This document shows positions 1-13,900 of a stretch of 64,000 nucleotides of DNA, in pieces. The notes below the pieces were generated by a model that made no database searches, was not told the origin of the DNA, and saw only the letters and a list, made by a program, of their open reading frames with translations. Both the position numbers and the translations under genes were made by a program. How positions within the stretch are numbered: the first letter of the stretch is position 1; every line of letters starts with the position of its first letter. The DNA comes from Manis javanica (lineage: Eukaryota > Chordata > Mammalia > Pholidota > Manidae), in the NCBI RefSeq assembly GCF_040802235.1, contig NC_133170.1, forward strand, positions 48,245,501 through 48,309,500, given 5' to 3'.

Positions 1-99
1 AATATCCATGGGTTCCTATTGATACAAATAAATGATTGAATAAATCAATAAAAGGAGGAGAAGAAACACAGCATCCATGTAGAACAATGCCACATAACT

Positions 100-725
100 T
101 TTGTCGAAATTTGCTCTGAAGGAGGGAGAGCATAACTCCCCACTCCTCTAATGTGAGTTGCACATAATGACTTTCTTCCTGAGGGCAACATGGAAAGAGG
201 GGGAAATGAGTAATGCTACAGCGGCAAAACCTGACAAAGTCTACTTCAGCGGGGTCGCCTGATCAAGGTCAATATCAACAGTCATGAATCATGTTGATAG
301 GATGTGATGAAAGTATGACTTGACATTGATCTTCCTCCAAAAAACTCATAACCCCTGACTAATGAGACAAAGCCCAACAGAGGGACACCAAAACTGTCAA
401 GGTCACCAAAAACAAGGAAAGTCTGAGAAACCCTCAGTCTAGAAACATGACAAGTATAATGTGGTATCCTGGATGGAGTCCTGGGACAGGAAAAAGGACA
501 TTAAGTAAAAACTGAGGAAAGCCAAATAAATTATGTAGCTAATAATAATGTATAATGGTTCATTAAATGTGGCAGAAGTACCATACTAATGTAACGTGTG
601 AACAATAACCTAAGATGTTAGACATGGGCTGGGGTCTATGGGAGCTCTCTGTGCTATCTTCTCAATTTCTCTGTAAATCTAGCACTGTTAGAAGCCTACT
701 TAAAAAGCAACAAATGACAGAATTA
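100..725 (+). repeat. Old L1M-type 3' UTR remnant
   Basis: The stretch has the layout of the 3' UTR of old mammalian L1 elements: a block about loss of a drug-like 'aaggaaagtctgagaaac' type segment near 415-435, a 'gtggtatcctggatggagtcctgg' type block split around 460-485, an 'aaaaaggacatta' block near 491-504, and a terminal 'gggagctctctgtgctatc' block near 640-658. The matching antisense layout recurs at 57950-59060 and 62070-62440, which supports the assignment. It is heavily diverged and holds no reading frame of interest. The family call rests on recalled consensus only. Confidence 0.6.
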
Positions 726-2334
726 CTAGGAGAAGCAAGTAAGTCAAAAATTTACTCTGGAAATTTTAGCACATTCAAGGAACTTACAGCAGACAGATAT
801 TAAGTGACACACACACACAATATAATGAGAATGTACATCGAATATTCATAAAAATGTGGTCATACCCTGGGCCATGAAGGCTCAGTCTCTAAATGCTGGC
901 ATAGCTCAGGATTCACCTTCAGACCATCCATTCTTTTGTATAGGGGTGACTTCACTGAATTCTCATCTTTAAATACCAGCCATGTGCTGATGCTATGAAG
1001 CTGTGGTTTCTCCCCTAAACTCCAGATGGCTGTGTCTGCAGCAGGTTTAACATCTGCCCTTATTTTTCTAATAGACATCTTGAAATTGACCTGTTCCAAA
1101 CCAAACATTTACTCCCCTGCCACAAATCCATAAGTGACAACATCATCCTTCCAGTTGCTCAGACAAAAACAAAACAAAACAAAGTATATGCACAAATAAA
1201 GGAAAACCTCTTTACCTTACACACGCCATGCAATGCTGTTGGCCCTAACTTCAAATTATCAATAGCACACCAGAGTTTGACAACCAAAGTGGATTTTATT
1301 CTTTTTTAATAGCCCTTCAGCTAGGTGACAAAATTGTTTTCAGTAATAGTCATTAAACAAAAAGATAATAAACATGAAGTAGAAAGAATAATAGTAATGG
1401 CCAGAAAAGAAACACAGTGATTTATTTTTCTTTCATTGAATTTAATAAGTAAATTTATGCCAGAAAAAATAAGTACTACAAGCCAAGAAATAGAACAAAG
1501 TAAGTTACAGTACAAAAAGGAAAGTAGATTAATACTACTTGATTAACTATATTTATAAGAAAGAACTTATACAATATGTTTGTTTTTTGCATTAATGCAG
1601 TTTTGTCTCAACTTTTTCAAACTTGTCAATGAACTAAAGTTGCTTTTCTTCATATATTCCTGTTAAATAGAGTAGAGCCAGATCTGTCAATCTTCCTTCT
1701 TAGTTGATAGGAGAACACTTTATAAATTTAAATTGCATGAATTAATGCCTGCACAAATGGCTACAAAAGTCTTAAAGATAAAATCCCAATTTCACAATTA
1801 AAAACCCATAAATTTTAAAAGCAAAAACTTCAAGTGGTCACACTGAATGACAGAATTGAGCTAATTCGAGTTCTATTTCTTCACCTTCACAGTCACAATG
1901 CAATTGTGTGTCTTGATTCTGTTGTTTAAGCATAGGGACAGGTGGTACACCAGAGTCGGGACAGGAAGTGCTCCCTTGGGCAATTCCCAAGCAACTGAAG
2001 TGTACATACAAAACCAGTGCTGGCAGCTGAGTCTGCCCATGTGTGGTGAAGGCTGACTCTAACTGAGGATTCCCCGACAATAACAGCACCCACCTCACAG
2101 AGTCAAGTGAAGAAGGGAAATAATACAGTTAAAGCACTTAGAAAGAAAAATGTCTTGAACACAGCCAGTTCTTAGTAACTATTACTACTTATTTTATATC
2201 TACATGCAGAGAACTAAACTCTACCACACTTAATTTGGATAAATCTGCTTTCTCATTTAAATAATGCAAAAGATATGATATATTTTAATTTTTAAAACAA
2301 AACATGTATGCACATTGCTGTATGGGCATCTTAC
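726..2334. other. Unassigned AT-rich sequence
   Basis: No gene or repeat family recognised. Contains a short CA run near 810-823 and an A-rich AAAAC repeat near 1147-1172. Short open frames here look random. Confidence 0.5.
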
Positions 2335-2337
2335 TTA

Positions 2338-2490
2338 ATGGTTTTCAACTCTGAAATCACCTGAAGAGCAGCTTTTAAATAATATCAATCTCCATCCTAG
2401 GCCAATTCATTCAGGTACAGGGGCTTAGGCATTAAGAATTTTTTAAAGTTCCTCAGGTGAGCAGTCATGTTAAGAACTACTGATGCAGTC
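2338..2490. mobile_element. MER5-like hAT DNA transposon remnant
   Basis: Begins with a 'ggttttcaactctgaaatcacctg' type terminal segment and ends with 'taagaactactgatgcag', with internal 'cctcaggtga' near 2451-2460. This is the order seen in non-autonomous MER5 elements of the hAT-Charlie group. The two ends are diverged inverted relatives of each other. Confidence 0.6.
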
Positions 2491-2499
2491 CATTGTTTC

Positions 2500-2780
2500 T
2501 CATTACTCCATAGTGTGCTTGTACTCTCATTCATTCATTCAGTCGGTCTTTGGAGGTGGATGCCTGACTTTCTTCCTGCTTGTTACTATTACATGCAATG
2601 TTTTAGTAAGCATTCTCATATGTGTCCTTTTTTGGGCCTAGAGAAGATGTTTTCTGGATCGTATATGCAAAGTGGAATTCCTGGGTTGTTGAATCTACAT
2701 ACATCTGACTAAATAACACCAGGTCTTCTCCAGGATGTGTGCACTAGTTGACGCTTACACAAGAGTGCATGACAAATCTG
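2500..2780 (-). repeat. Possible antisense L1 ORF2 3'-end fragment
   Basis: A CATT run at about 2529-2540 is followed by a segment resembling the complement of the end of L1 ORF2, including a stretch near 2670-2690 that resembles the 'aggagtggaattgctgggt' block of antisense L1s. Very diverged, so weakly supported. Confidence 0.3.
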
Positions 2781-3664
2781 TTTTCCTCACATCATTCCAA
2801 GATCCAGAATGGCTTCATGACTGTGCAACTTCTATATAGTCGAGAAGGGCTGAACACTTGGTTAAATGATCTTCTATTGCCATCTTGAAATTCTTAATCA
2901 TTTCATCTTTGAACTTGTGTTTTGTAAGTGAAGTCACATAGGACAGCATGCATATTATCAAAACTCATCAGGAACTACAGCAATTGTTTAGAACTTAGAA
3001 TAATAAAATATTTTCTTCTCTGAAGAGTATTTTATCAATGGCATTGTTTAAAGTTGCAGGTTCGTAGCGACAATTAAAAGGCAGACCGTCTTTAGTCAGT
3101 CTTAATTTATGCAAGATCACAAGGTTTATGGCTGAGAGAAGTGTGACCCAGGCAGAGGGCGCTAGAGCTCTGCTCTTAACCCTCATGATTTATTGCTTTT
3201 CCTAAGAAAGATAGGAAAAAAAGAGAGGAAAGAGATATACAGAAAGTCAGAGACAGACGCTGACAGAGAAAAGAGAGATATCCTGGGGCTGAGGGTATAT
3301 GCAATAGTATTTTAAGAAGTTATTGATCCCGACTTATAACTGAACTGGCACTAGCCACAGATGATTAAAAATGGGGCATTTCTTAATCCCCCCTTTTATT
3401 TATTATGAAGAACAGAAATCTTGGACAAACCTAGATGGAAAAGTTAGCAACTCAAAGGTGAAAGCAGAAAAGTACGTGTTTAAGAGAAAAGAAAATGATG
3501 AGAAATGGCAATAATATAAGCATAAAATTATGGGTCGCAAGGCTAAAAAACCCATGAAAGATTAAAAAAGGCAGAAAGTAGACAGACGCCTTTAGCAGGA
3601 CTGCTTCAGAGATGACCTGCTCTTCCCAGTGCGTCATGAGGAAATGCATGACGTCAGTATATTT
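2781..3664. other. Unassigned; possible MIR tail near 3110-3185
   Basis: Mostly unrecognised. A stretch near 3110-3185 resembles the 3' part of a sense MIR, with a 'ctctgctcttaaccct' segment at 3168-3183, but the match is weak. Purine-rich from 3200 to 3290. Confidence 0.3.
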
Positions 3665-6600
3665 TGTTACTGGAGATGTGAACCTTCATCATTGGGATTA
3701 AAGTAGAATCTGCTGGGTTTCTCTTCTGTAAATTTCTTGTTTTCTCTTTGTCATTAATAACTATTCTGGGGGAGATACACTAAGATTATGGAAATATCCT
3801 GTTTCTGCGCAAGTGTTGACCCACTTCTTTTAGCATCATTGGCGGGTCTTGTCTGTTCTATTATTTTCTGCCTCCTCATTCCTTTTAAACTCGTTCTAAT
3901 TTTTCTATGAAGAAGAGCTGTTCCATTGTTTATTTATTTACTAGCTTGCTTGCTTACATCAGTATAGCCTCATGGATATTTATTTTATTCTATAGGTTGT
4001 ATTCCAACACTTTCTTTATTCTTTTGTTCAAATTGTTCCAGCTCTGGCCTTTGGGAGTTCTTCCTGGCTGTTTCCTGTGCCCATTCTACATGCCCTCTCC
4101 TTTTCTGAGTGCTTCTTTAATTTCTGACACCACAAGATGCACCAGAGTCGTCTCGTGCTTTCTGAACCCTAGAGCTGGCATCAGCTATCCACTAAATTGT
4201 CTTGGATTTTTCGTTAGAAACCAAGACCTGAGAATTGGATATGTTCATTATTACTAAATTGTAGCTGCTTCTAGATCCTCTCTGTGAACAGAACCAGGTT
4301 GTGTGTGTGTGTGCACGCTTGTGCATGTGCATACTAATCCGTGCATACACATACTTGTACATAAGTTTCAGTGGCTATCTGCATGTGCAATAATAATAAA
4401 CAATAATTTATATGGATATTGCCTATTTTAATGCAGCAACATTGGGTTCATTTTAAACTTTCCCAATTCCTAATTTTAACTTCTTTCTCCAACTGTAAGA
4501 AGCCTACAGGATACCAAGTTATTTGTTCAACTCTGATACATTCATAAAATAGTTTCAGAATTTCCAACCCATGTCATTTTTTGCTTGTCAGAAAAAAAAA
4601 TGCTACCTCAAATTCAGTAACTGTGTACAGTTCTTTATTTTACCTTATATACCATCTGGTCTGGCTTTTTTCACTTAGCAAAATGTATTCACTATTCATC
4701 TAGGTAATAATTTATTACCTTTTATTGCTGGGTATTGTTCATTTACTGTATGGATGTACCATTCTGTCTATCCATTCATGAGCTGGAGGAAGTAAGCATT
4801 GTTTCTACTTCATGGCAGTTATGAATACAGCTGCTATACACATTCACTTATAGATTTCTTTTTGTGAAGGTATGTTTTTATTTCTTTGGGGGAAATACCT
4901 AGGAGTGGGTCTACCTGCACTGTGTGGTGAATGTATGTTTAACTTTTTAAGAAATTGCCAAACTGTTTTCCAAAATAGCCGTGCCATTTTGCTTTCTCAT
5001 CAAAAGCACATCAGAGTTTGAGCTGGTCTGCATCCTCACCAGCACTTAATATAATAGTTTTCAAATTCTAGCAATTTTGATAGATATTTAAATCATTGTG
5101 ATTTTAATACATACTTCCCTAACATGATTAATGATGTTGAGCATCTTTTTATGTGTTTAGGTACTCTTTGTGTATCTTCTTTGCTGAAGTCTGTCCAGAT
5201 CTTTTGTCCGCTTTTAAACAGGCTGTTTGTTTTCTTATTGTTGAGTTAAAAAATATATATATTCTAGATCCAAGTTATTTTCAGAAATATGGTTTGGTTT
5301 GCAAATATATCCTCTGTCCATGGCTTGTTTCTTCGTTCTCTTAACAGTGCCTTTTGCTAAGCAAAAACTTTTAGTGTTAATAAATATAATTTATCAGTTT
5401 TTTTAAATTGACTGACGCTTTTGGTATTGTATCTAAAGAACTCTTTGGGTAACCTAATATCACAATTATTTCTTGTATGTTTTCTTTAAGAAGTTTTTAT
5501 AATTTTACATTTTATGCCTAGACCTGTGATCCATTTTGAATGAATGTTTATTAAGATACACGGTATAGGTAGAAGTTCATTTGTTTGCATATATACATCT
5601 AGTTGTTTCCACAGTATGTGTTGACAAGATTATTTTCTCTCCATTGAATTATCTTTTCACTTTTGTAAAAAAAAAAAAATCAGTTGATTACATTTGTGTA
5701 GATCTGCTTCGGGACTCTCTGTGCTGTTCTATTGATCTTGTGTCTTCCTTTGCAAATAACACACTGTCACACTGACTTGATTATTGTAGATTTAGAGTAA
5801 CTCCTGATAATATGAGTCCACACAAATTTTAGAATTGGCTTTTCAAATCTACAGAAAACATTTAGGTCTTATTTAGATTTATGTTGAATCCATAGATCAA
5901 TCTGAGGAGAATCGACATTTTAACACTAGTGAGTCTTCTAATCCACAAACAATCTCTCCATGAATGCTGGTGTTCTTCAATCTGTTTCATCAGTGTTTCA
6001 TCATTTTCAGCATACTGATCCTGCCTAAGTTTTTAGACATATATCTAAACACATCATTTTTTATTACTATTATATATTTATTTTTTTAATTTCTAATTCC
6101 ATTGTTCATTGCTACTATATAAAAATACATTTGATTTTTTTATCACTGATCTTGTATCCTGCAATTGTGTTAAATTCAATTATTAGTTCTAGCTTTGTAA
6201 CTTTGTAACTCTCTATGTGACCAATCGTGTCGTCTATAAATCATCATTTTTCATTATTTCTTTTCCTGCTATTGTGTCCTTTTTCCTTTTTGTTATCTCT
6301 CTGCTTTGGCTAGGTCTTCTGGTAAAATGTTGAATGAAGTGGTGAGGGAGGGTACCCTTGACGTCTTACCTACCTTACGGAGAAAGCATTCAGTTTTCCC
6401 TAAGTGATGTTAGCTACAGCTTTTGTGGGGTATCTTATCAGGTTAAGAAAGTTCCCTTTTACTCCTAGATTGCTGAAACATTTTATCCTGAATTAATGTT
6501 GAAATTTATCAAATTCTCTTCACATCTATTGAGATAGTCATTTATATTTTCTTCTTTAGTTTGTTAATATGGTAAGTTACACGAACTAACTTTTGAAAGT

Positions 6601-9600
6601 AGAAGCAATCTTGAATTCTTGGGGTTCAGTCACCTGTTAGTCATATATCATTCTTTTTATATTTTTATGGGTTCAGCTAAGGTTTTATAGAAATATTTGT
6701 GTCTTTGTGGAATATTATTCCTCTTCTTATAATGACTGGTCTAGTTTTAGTATTAGGGTAATGCTGATCTCATACGATGAGTTTTTTAAGTGTTTCTTTG
6801 ACATTTTTGGAAAAGGTTTTGTAGAACTGGTATCATTTTGTCTTTAAGATTTGGTAGAATTCACCCATGAAATCACCTAGGCCAAGAATTTTCTTTGTTA
6901 GGAGGTTTAAACTTTGCATTTACTATTTTTTATAGCTACAAACTATTCCAGTTATCTGCTTATTTCTTGAGCAAGCATTGGCACTTGCATCTTTCAAGGA
7001 ATTGGTTCATTTCATCTAAATTTTTAAATTTATGGACATAGATTTGTTTATATTATTCCCTTATTATTCTTTTAATAACTGTGGGATCTGTATAATATCC
7101 CTCCCATCTTTCATTTCTGACATTAGTAATTTGTTTCTTCTCTGTTTCTTGCTTAGTCTGGCTAGAGGTTTATTAATTTTATTGTGTTTTTTAAAAAAGA
7201 AACAGCCTTTAGTTTCACTGATTTTCTTTATTGTTTTTCTATCTCTAATGTCATTGATTTCTGCTTTTATAATTTCTTTCTGCTTGCTTGCTTTTGGTTT
7301 AATTTGATCTTCATTTTCTAGTCTCTTGAAGAGGAAACTTAGATTACTTACTGGTGACAGTTTTTTTTAATACAAAATTTTATTCTACAAATTTCTTTCT
7401 AAGTACTACTTTAGCTTTGTCCAGCAAACTTTGATATGTTTAATTTTTATTTGCCTTTGAGTTAAAAAATTTTCAGTTTTCCCTGAAGTATGCTCTTTGA
7501 CTTATGGGTAATTAAGAACTGTCTTTCTTAAATTTTGACAAATACTTAAGGATTTTTCAGATATCTTTCTGTTATAGATTTCTAGTATAATACCATTATT
7601 GTCCAAGAATTAAATTTTGTATTATTTCTATTCTTTTAAATTTGTTAAGACATGTGACACAGAGTATGGTCTATCTTGATGAATGGTCCATGTACACTTG
7701 AAAATAATGTGAATTCTGCCATTGTTGGGTTGAGTGTCCCGTAAATATCAGTTAGATTAAATGGATTTGTAGTCATTCAGCTCTTCTATAACTTACTGTT
7801 TTTCTGTCTACTTGTTCTATCCATTTCTAAGAGAAGAGTGTTATTGTATTTACTTATTATTGTGAATTTGTATATTTCTACCTTTAAATCCAGAATTTTT
7901 TGCTTCATGTGTTCTAAGTTCTGTTCTTAGGTGCATGCACTAGTACAGTATAGAATTGTTATGCTTCATGGAGAATTGACCACTTTATCATTCTGTACTG
8001 TTTGTCCTGGATAATCTTCCTTGTTCTGGAGTAATACATTGTCTGATATTAATATAGACACTCCAGCTTTCTTTTGATTAGAGTTTGCACAGTTATATTT
8101 TCCCATTCTAATTTTAACCTATCTAAATCCTTATATTTAAAGTTGATTTCTTGTACACAACATGTAGTTGGAACTTGCTTTTTTATCCAGTTGACAATCC
8201 CTTTAATTTATGTCTATACCATTCACATTTGATGTAATCATTATGTGATTATATCACAATCTATCCTCTTGATATCTGTTATTGATTTGTTCCATCTTTT
8301 CTGTTTCTTTTTTGCCCTTATTTTTGTGCCTACTGTTGGGTTAGTTGAGCATTAATCATTATTCTATTTCATCCCAACACTTGTCTTATTGTTTATACAT
8401 CTTATTAAAATTTTTAAGGGCTCTCTATACATGATGTGGCTTTAACTAATTAGAGTCTACCTGCAAATACTATTTTCCTACTTAATGTTTACTGAAGGAC
8501 TTTAAGAACCTTATACAGTAGATTCCAAATTCCTCCCACTCAAACTTTGTGTCACACTTTTTAGATTTACCCTTGACATAAACTCACAATACATTGCTAG
8601 CATTTTTGCTCTAAACAATGAGTTATCTCTTAGAGCCATTAAAAATAAGAATTTTATTTTACTCTCATTTATTCCATTTCAAATGCCATTCATTGTGCAG
8701 ATCCAATTTTCTATTGAGTGTCATATTCCTTCTGCCTAAAGAATTTCCTTCCCTATTTCTTTTAGTGTAGGTTTGCTGGCAATGATTTCTCTCAGTATTT
8801 GTCAGGGAAAATATTTCTCCCCCATATTTCCCTGCTTCATTAAAAAAATCATTTTTTTTCCACTGAATCTAGATCTGGTGTAAACTTTTTAAAACAAGTA
8901 GACCATTTGTCCAGCCCTCTAATACTGTCCATCCATCATATTCTGGCTTGCATGGTTTCTGGAAAGAAAATGGCCCCATTTCTCATCTGTGTTCCTATGT
9001 ATGTAATATTTTTATTCCTCCGGCTATGTCAAGATCTTTCCTTTATCTTTTGTTGTCAACAGTCTAATTAATAATCTCACATGTGATTTTTAAAAAGATT
9101 TATCTTGCTTAGTATTCCCTGATCCTCTTTGATCAGTGGTTTAGTGTCAGTAATCAATTCTATAAAATACTGAGCCATTATTTTAAAAAATATTTCATTT
9201 ACCCCATTTTCTCTGCCTTATCCTTGGACTCTTGGGCTGGCTGATAGCATGTCACAGCTCTTGAGTGCTCTGTCCTGTTTTTCTTCAACACTGTTGTCCT
9301 TTTTCAGTTTCCATTTGGATAATTTCTAATGACTTGTCTTCTACTTGTTGATTCTTTTTAAATTTATGTCAAGTCCACCCAGGAGCCTGTTGATGCCATT
9401 TTTTTTATCTCCATTATTATGCTTTTCGTTTCTAGTAGTATCATGCTGTGGATTATATAATTTTGAATCTGCTGAAATTTCCCATCTGATCATGCAGGTT
9501 TTCCTCCTGTTCCATTTGATCCTTTCACATACTAATCATAATTAATCACAATTAATATTAGTCCTCTTATTTGACACATCAGTCATAACATTTAAATTAC

Positions 9601-9750
9601 CTATCAGTTCCAACTTCAGTGCTGTGTCTGGGTCTGGTGATTGCTGTGTTTCTTGGTACTATGTGGTTTTTGTCTTGCCTTATCTGGATGTCTCATGAAT
9701 TTTGTTGAAAACAGGACATCTCATGTTGGGTGATAGCGACAGAATAAATA
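3665..9750 (-). mobile_element. Old antisense L1 (L1M type), 3' UTR to ORF1
   Basis: Read on the minus strand this is a long decayed LINE-1. The 3' UTR lies at about 3665-4560, including a 'tggatatttattttattctat' type block near 3973-3993 and an 'aaaccaagacctg' block near 4218-4230. The complement of the ORF2 C-terminal region runs from about 4620, reverse-transcriptase region sequence is near 6300-6900, and ORF1 and upstream sequence run to about 9750. Stop codons and indels break every frame, so no protein is possible. It may be a composite of more than one insertion. Family assignment is by recalled pattern. Confidence 0.7.
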
Positions 9751-10900
9751 GCTTTTATGCCAGCAAATGGACATGATACCTTTCCTTCTGCTAGGCCTCC
9801 CCTGTCCTACACCCCCAGTCATTTAAAGTGCATGTTTTTATTAATCCAGCCAGGAGCTGGAATGTATTCCAGGTTTGCTGTTACTATGGTTACCTTCAGT
9901 GCTCCACAGGCTTCAAATTCCTCTGATGATGCTTTGTGTTTTAGTTGGGGGTTGGTTTGCCAGTAGGTTTTACCTAATATCTGCTTCATCCTGGGCTTGG
10001 GTCTCCCCTTTGCACTGTGCCTCAGATAGTATCTGTCTCCACATCCTCCCAACTATCCCAGCAGCACTCTGCTGACACTTCCTTGGTTTGTGCTTGTAAA
10101 CCCATGTTCTGGTCTGTCTCAGTCACGCTCAAGCACTGTGTCCGCTGGTCTCCGATGTAACCTTTCCAGTATCCCTCTTCATCCCTCAACTGTCATTCTA
10201 GGTCCAGCACATATTCTTGAACTTTCCTTAAACCTAGAGGGTTTTCTTTTCTTTTCCCCTCCTGAGCTACAGTGGTTTTCACCATTGTGCTCAGGGAAAG
10301 AGGGTAAATTGTCCTTCACCTCATAGATGTTAGTTTTTTTCCCCATAGGACAGATAGGGAAGAGGATATGGGTTGGACCTGTACTGTCCCACAGGGGTTG
10401 CTGTCTCCCTTTGTGAGACCTATATGCTCTCTTGGGACTCTCAGTAGCTGTGCTGCAAGATCATCATGCCTGAGAAGAAAAGTTTGAAAGAGATAGGAAC
10501 TCTCCTATATCTTCCCATTTTACAGCTCCACAATCTCACCAGCCCCTACTCAGCCTCTACCAACCCGTCTGCTCTTCTAACTTAATTCTGCCTGGTGTCC
10601 AGCCGCATCTGCTCCAGGAACGCAAGGACTCAAGTCCCATGTCTCCCTACATGCATCTGTCTCCCATTAGATTTCAGCTGATTGGTTTTCAGCAGCATCA
10701 GCTTCCTGATGTGTGTAAGGAAAGTCATGAACTTGAATTTTGACTTTTATCCATTGTTGTAGTAAGTTTGGGAGCACAGCTCTTCCCAGATGTCTCCATC
10801 CCAAGTAGAAACTAGAAGTTTCTTGGTTCTTTCAAGATAATTCCTAACGCTGGATTCAGACTAGGCTAGGTAGGGCCACTGGGAAGGCAGCATTTTCTAC
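9751..10900 (-). repeat. Possible 5' UTR of the antisense L1
   Basis: Less AT-rich sequence directly after the antisense ORF1-like part, where the 5' UTR of the 3665-9750 element should lie. A block just before it (about 9620-9740) resembles the antisense L1M 5' region, with a 'ttgttgaaaacaggacat' segment. No clear boundary; it could be unrelated unique sequence. Confidence 0.35.
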
Positions 10901-13900
10901 TGTTGGAGAATCAAGTTCCAAAGAGCTTGCAACCTAGGGCCATTGCTCTACTTTTCAAAATGATAGAATTCTTCCACAGCAAGAGTTTTTTTTTTGTCCT
11001 TGAAATATAAAAGGTTTTAAGATATATTCCACTGCACCAGCATGGAAAGAGGAGACAGTAAGACTAATCAATACTTTTGCTTAATGCAAGAAAGCATATA
11101 AAAAGTCCCTGAAGTGAATCCCTTTCTTTATCTAAAAAAATGTCAAATGTTGACATGTCCCTGGTTTTGCCTTGTACCCTTTATTATTTACATTCTCCTT
11201 GGATGATCCAATCACGTCAAAAGGATTACTGAGTAGCGTAAAGTTTCCTGTTGATTTAATGGAAGAGGAAGAGGGAAGAGAGGGTTTTCACTGCACATTG
11301 CAATCACATTTCATTGCATTGCCCAGTCTTCACAGATCCCATTAGATCACTGTTGTTTGTGGTCCCTCTGGTTTCCTGCATTTTCTTTAAGCAATGCTCA
11401 GGGTTGTCCCTATTTGAAATGATTCTGCTCTTTTCGCACATATGTGAGCCCCACTGACCAGACTGATTGACCATCAAAATGTTCCTTAGTTACAAGATGA
11501 CGGCTCTCCCCACTTCTTAGAAGACATTTTTTTGACCATATATTGCCTCAAGAATGCCTTCTGGGTCTTTTCTTAACCTTAAGTGATTTAATAAAGGATC
11601 TTTTCAAAATGCACACAGTATTTTCCCTGAGGGGCATTCTGGGAAATAATTGCATCCCTGTTAGTACAGTTATATGCCAAGAAACGAGGGTTTTAGAAGA
11701 AAGAAATTTGGCTGCTTTTATTATTTCGTGGGCTGACACAAATGAAGTAGAGGAAATATCTCACTCAGTATGCACACAACTGATAGCTGGCTCAACGTCA
11801 AGGTCACCTGTTGGGCATTACAAGAACCTGATCTACATGTAAGGGTGAGTGTCCCAGATTTATATGGGAAGTGTAGCCCCTGACAGATGGGGATGTCTAG
11901 TTTAAAATCTGTCCTCACTGTCACCATCAGTGGATGACTTGCTTTCAAAACTTTTATACTGATGCCCCCCCGCTGCCTGGCTCCACACACACATATCCCA
12001 CCTTCTCTCAACAGTCTGGAGTATGGGGGTCCTTTGTACTCCTTTGTGCTCTTTAGAATAAAAATGTTACAAATACACAAAGTAAAAATAGCTTAGTAAA
12101 AGGTAATGACTGACATTCAAGATTTAACAGCCTTTCCTTATGCTAACATCTTGTAAAAGATATAACACTGCTTCACTGGCCCAATGACATACCCCAAAGC
12201 ATTTGAATTTTTTAAAGAGGGTCTTGGGATAAAAGAAAGTCATTCAGCATCATCACTTGGGATTGTGGTATTTAAAGGTCATCAGAAAAGCATCTTCCTG
12301 ATACATAACATCAATGGCAACCTCTCGGTATATGAGCTGATGATAATATGTTGTTAAAAGCATTGTGTGACAAATGGAAATGAGAATGTTTGTCGTCAAA
12401 TATTTTCTGCTGCTTGTACAAATAGAAAAGATAAGGTTCAGGGTATTTATTCTTCTGTCTCCTAGAATGTGTGAACATTCCTATCAGAAATTTATCTTTA
12501 TAGAGTATCCTCTGTAAAGATATAATGACCTTGAGTGGAGTTTTTAAGCACTGGTAAGGTAAATTTTAGTGTTTGTGGCCAACTCGGAAATAATAATCAA
12601 GCATACTTCTGGTACTGGAGTGTCAAAGAAAAAAGTACAAAAATTTTTTTTTAAGAAGTATCTCCTTGGGATCACATTTAATTATGTGGACCTTCCCATG
12701 GGCTTCTGGATGGCTTGTCTTTGCCTTTGTGGAGTCATCCATAAGCAGTTTTATTTTTGTAAAATAATAAATGATAGAAATTTTTAGATGGTTTAAGTAT
12801 GTATCTAGGAATGGCAGAAATACATCAAAGGAGAGGGGTAATTGCTATAGAACTTAGGATAAATTAAACGGTTTCTGTGTATCTTTCCTGAGCAAAATTA
12901 TATATTTTCTAAGTTCTATTTTAGATACAATATAGTTTATTTTTTTTCTCCAGATAAAATTAGGTTGGAGCGAGAAGGTTCCGAGATCTCCAGTTCCTTG
13001 AGGGCCATCTGACCAAATTAAAATAGAGTTTTGACACCATGATTCAAAATTTTCCAATGGGTAAGTCATTTAACCTCTGTGTTCTGAGAAAAAAAATTTG
13101 TAATATGAAGCTTTAAGATTGGGTTTTGTTAAGGACATTTTTAGTTAAAAACTGTACTTCAATTAGAATTCAAAATATTGTTTAATATCTCATTATTTGA
13201 TGTTAGGCATCATAATATATGATACAACATATTTTTTCTATTGTTCACTATTCTGTAAATATAGATTATAAAATTGACTGAAATTATTTAGGTCCTAGGA
13301 GAAGATACACGGCTCACTTCAAATGTTTAATTTGAAGAATGTTAAATAAAGGAACTATTTGAAGGGGTGTGAGCTGTGATAAGGGAATGAACACGGAATG
13401 ACCATGAACTCTGCATGAAGCCTTTGCCACCACTTGGCTGGAAGGCACAGTGGCAGGGAGAAGCATTTCAGAAACCTGGAGGGAGCGTGGAGCTGTAGAC
13501 AGGGCATATCGCCTCCATCAGGAGCTGTAACCGTCTACTTAGCCCCTCTAAGAAGAGATGGGGAAGGGGGATAAACCCCCTATCTTTGGTTTCCCCTCCA
13601 TTTTCCCCTGGTCAGACCCACTGAAAGCCAGAATTAGGCAATGTAAGTGATGAAGTCCATACAGACCAACCTCCACAGGGCAGCGAATGGTGGAAATAGG
13701 TATGAGGGATGGTGTCAAGTGGATGTTTAACTCTTATTATCCACATATGAATGAGGCCACAGGTGTGCATGTTCCTGTGTGTGTGTTTGTGTGTGATCAT
13801 TCTCTCTGATGTCAGCATGATCTGCTTGGGCTTTGATCTCCCCATGTCCAGAGTCCTTTGCTCTCTGTCACTTAGCTCCCATTCCCAGAGTCAAACTCAA

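Noticed and set aside
3907..4257. A 116-codon frame with hydrophobic segments suggesting a membrane protein
   Set aside because: It is the antisense of an old L1 3' UTR; T-rich DNA gives Phe/Leu/Ile-rich frames by chance.
11721..12080. A 119-codon minus-strand frame, Cys-rich
   Set aside because: The cysteines have no regular zinc-finger or knottin spacing, and a plus-strand frame overlaps; not supported as a gene.
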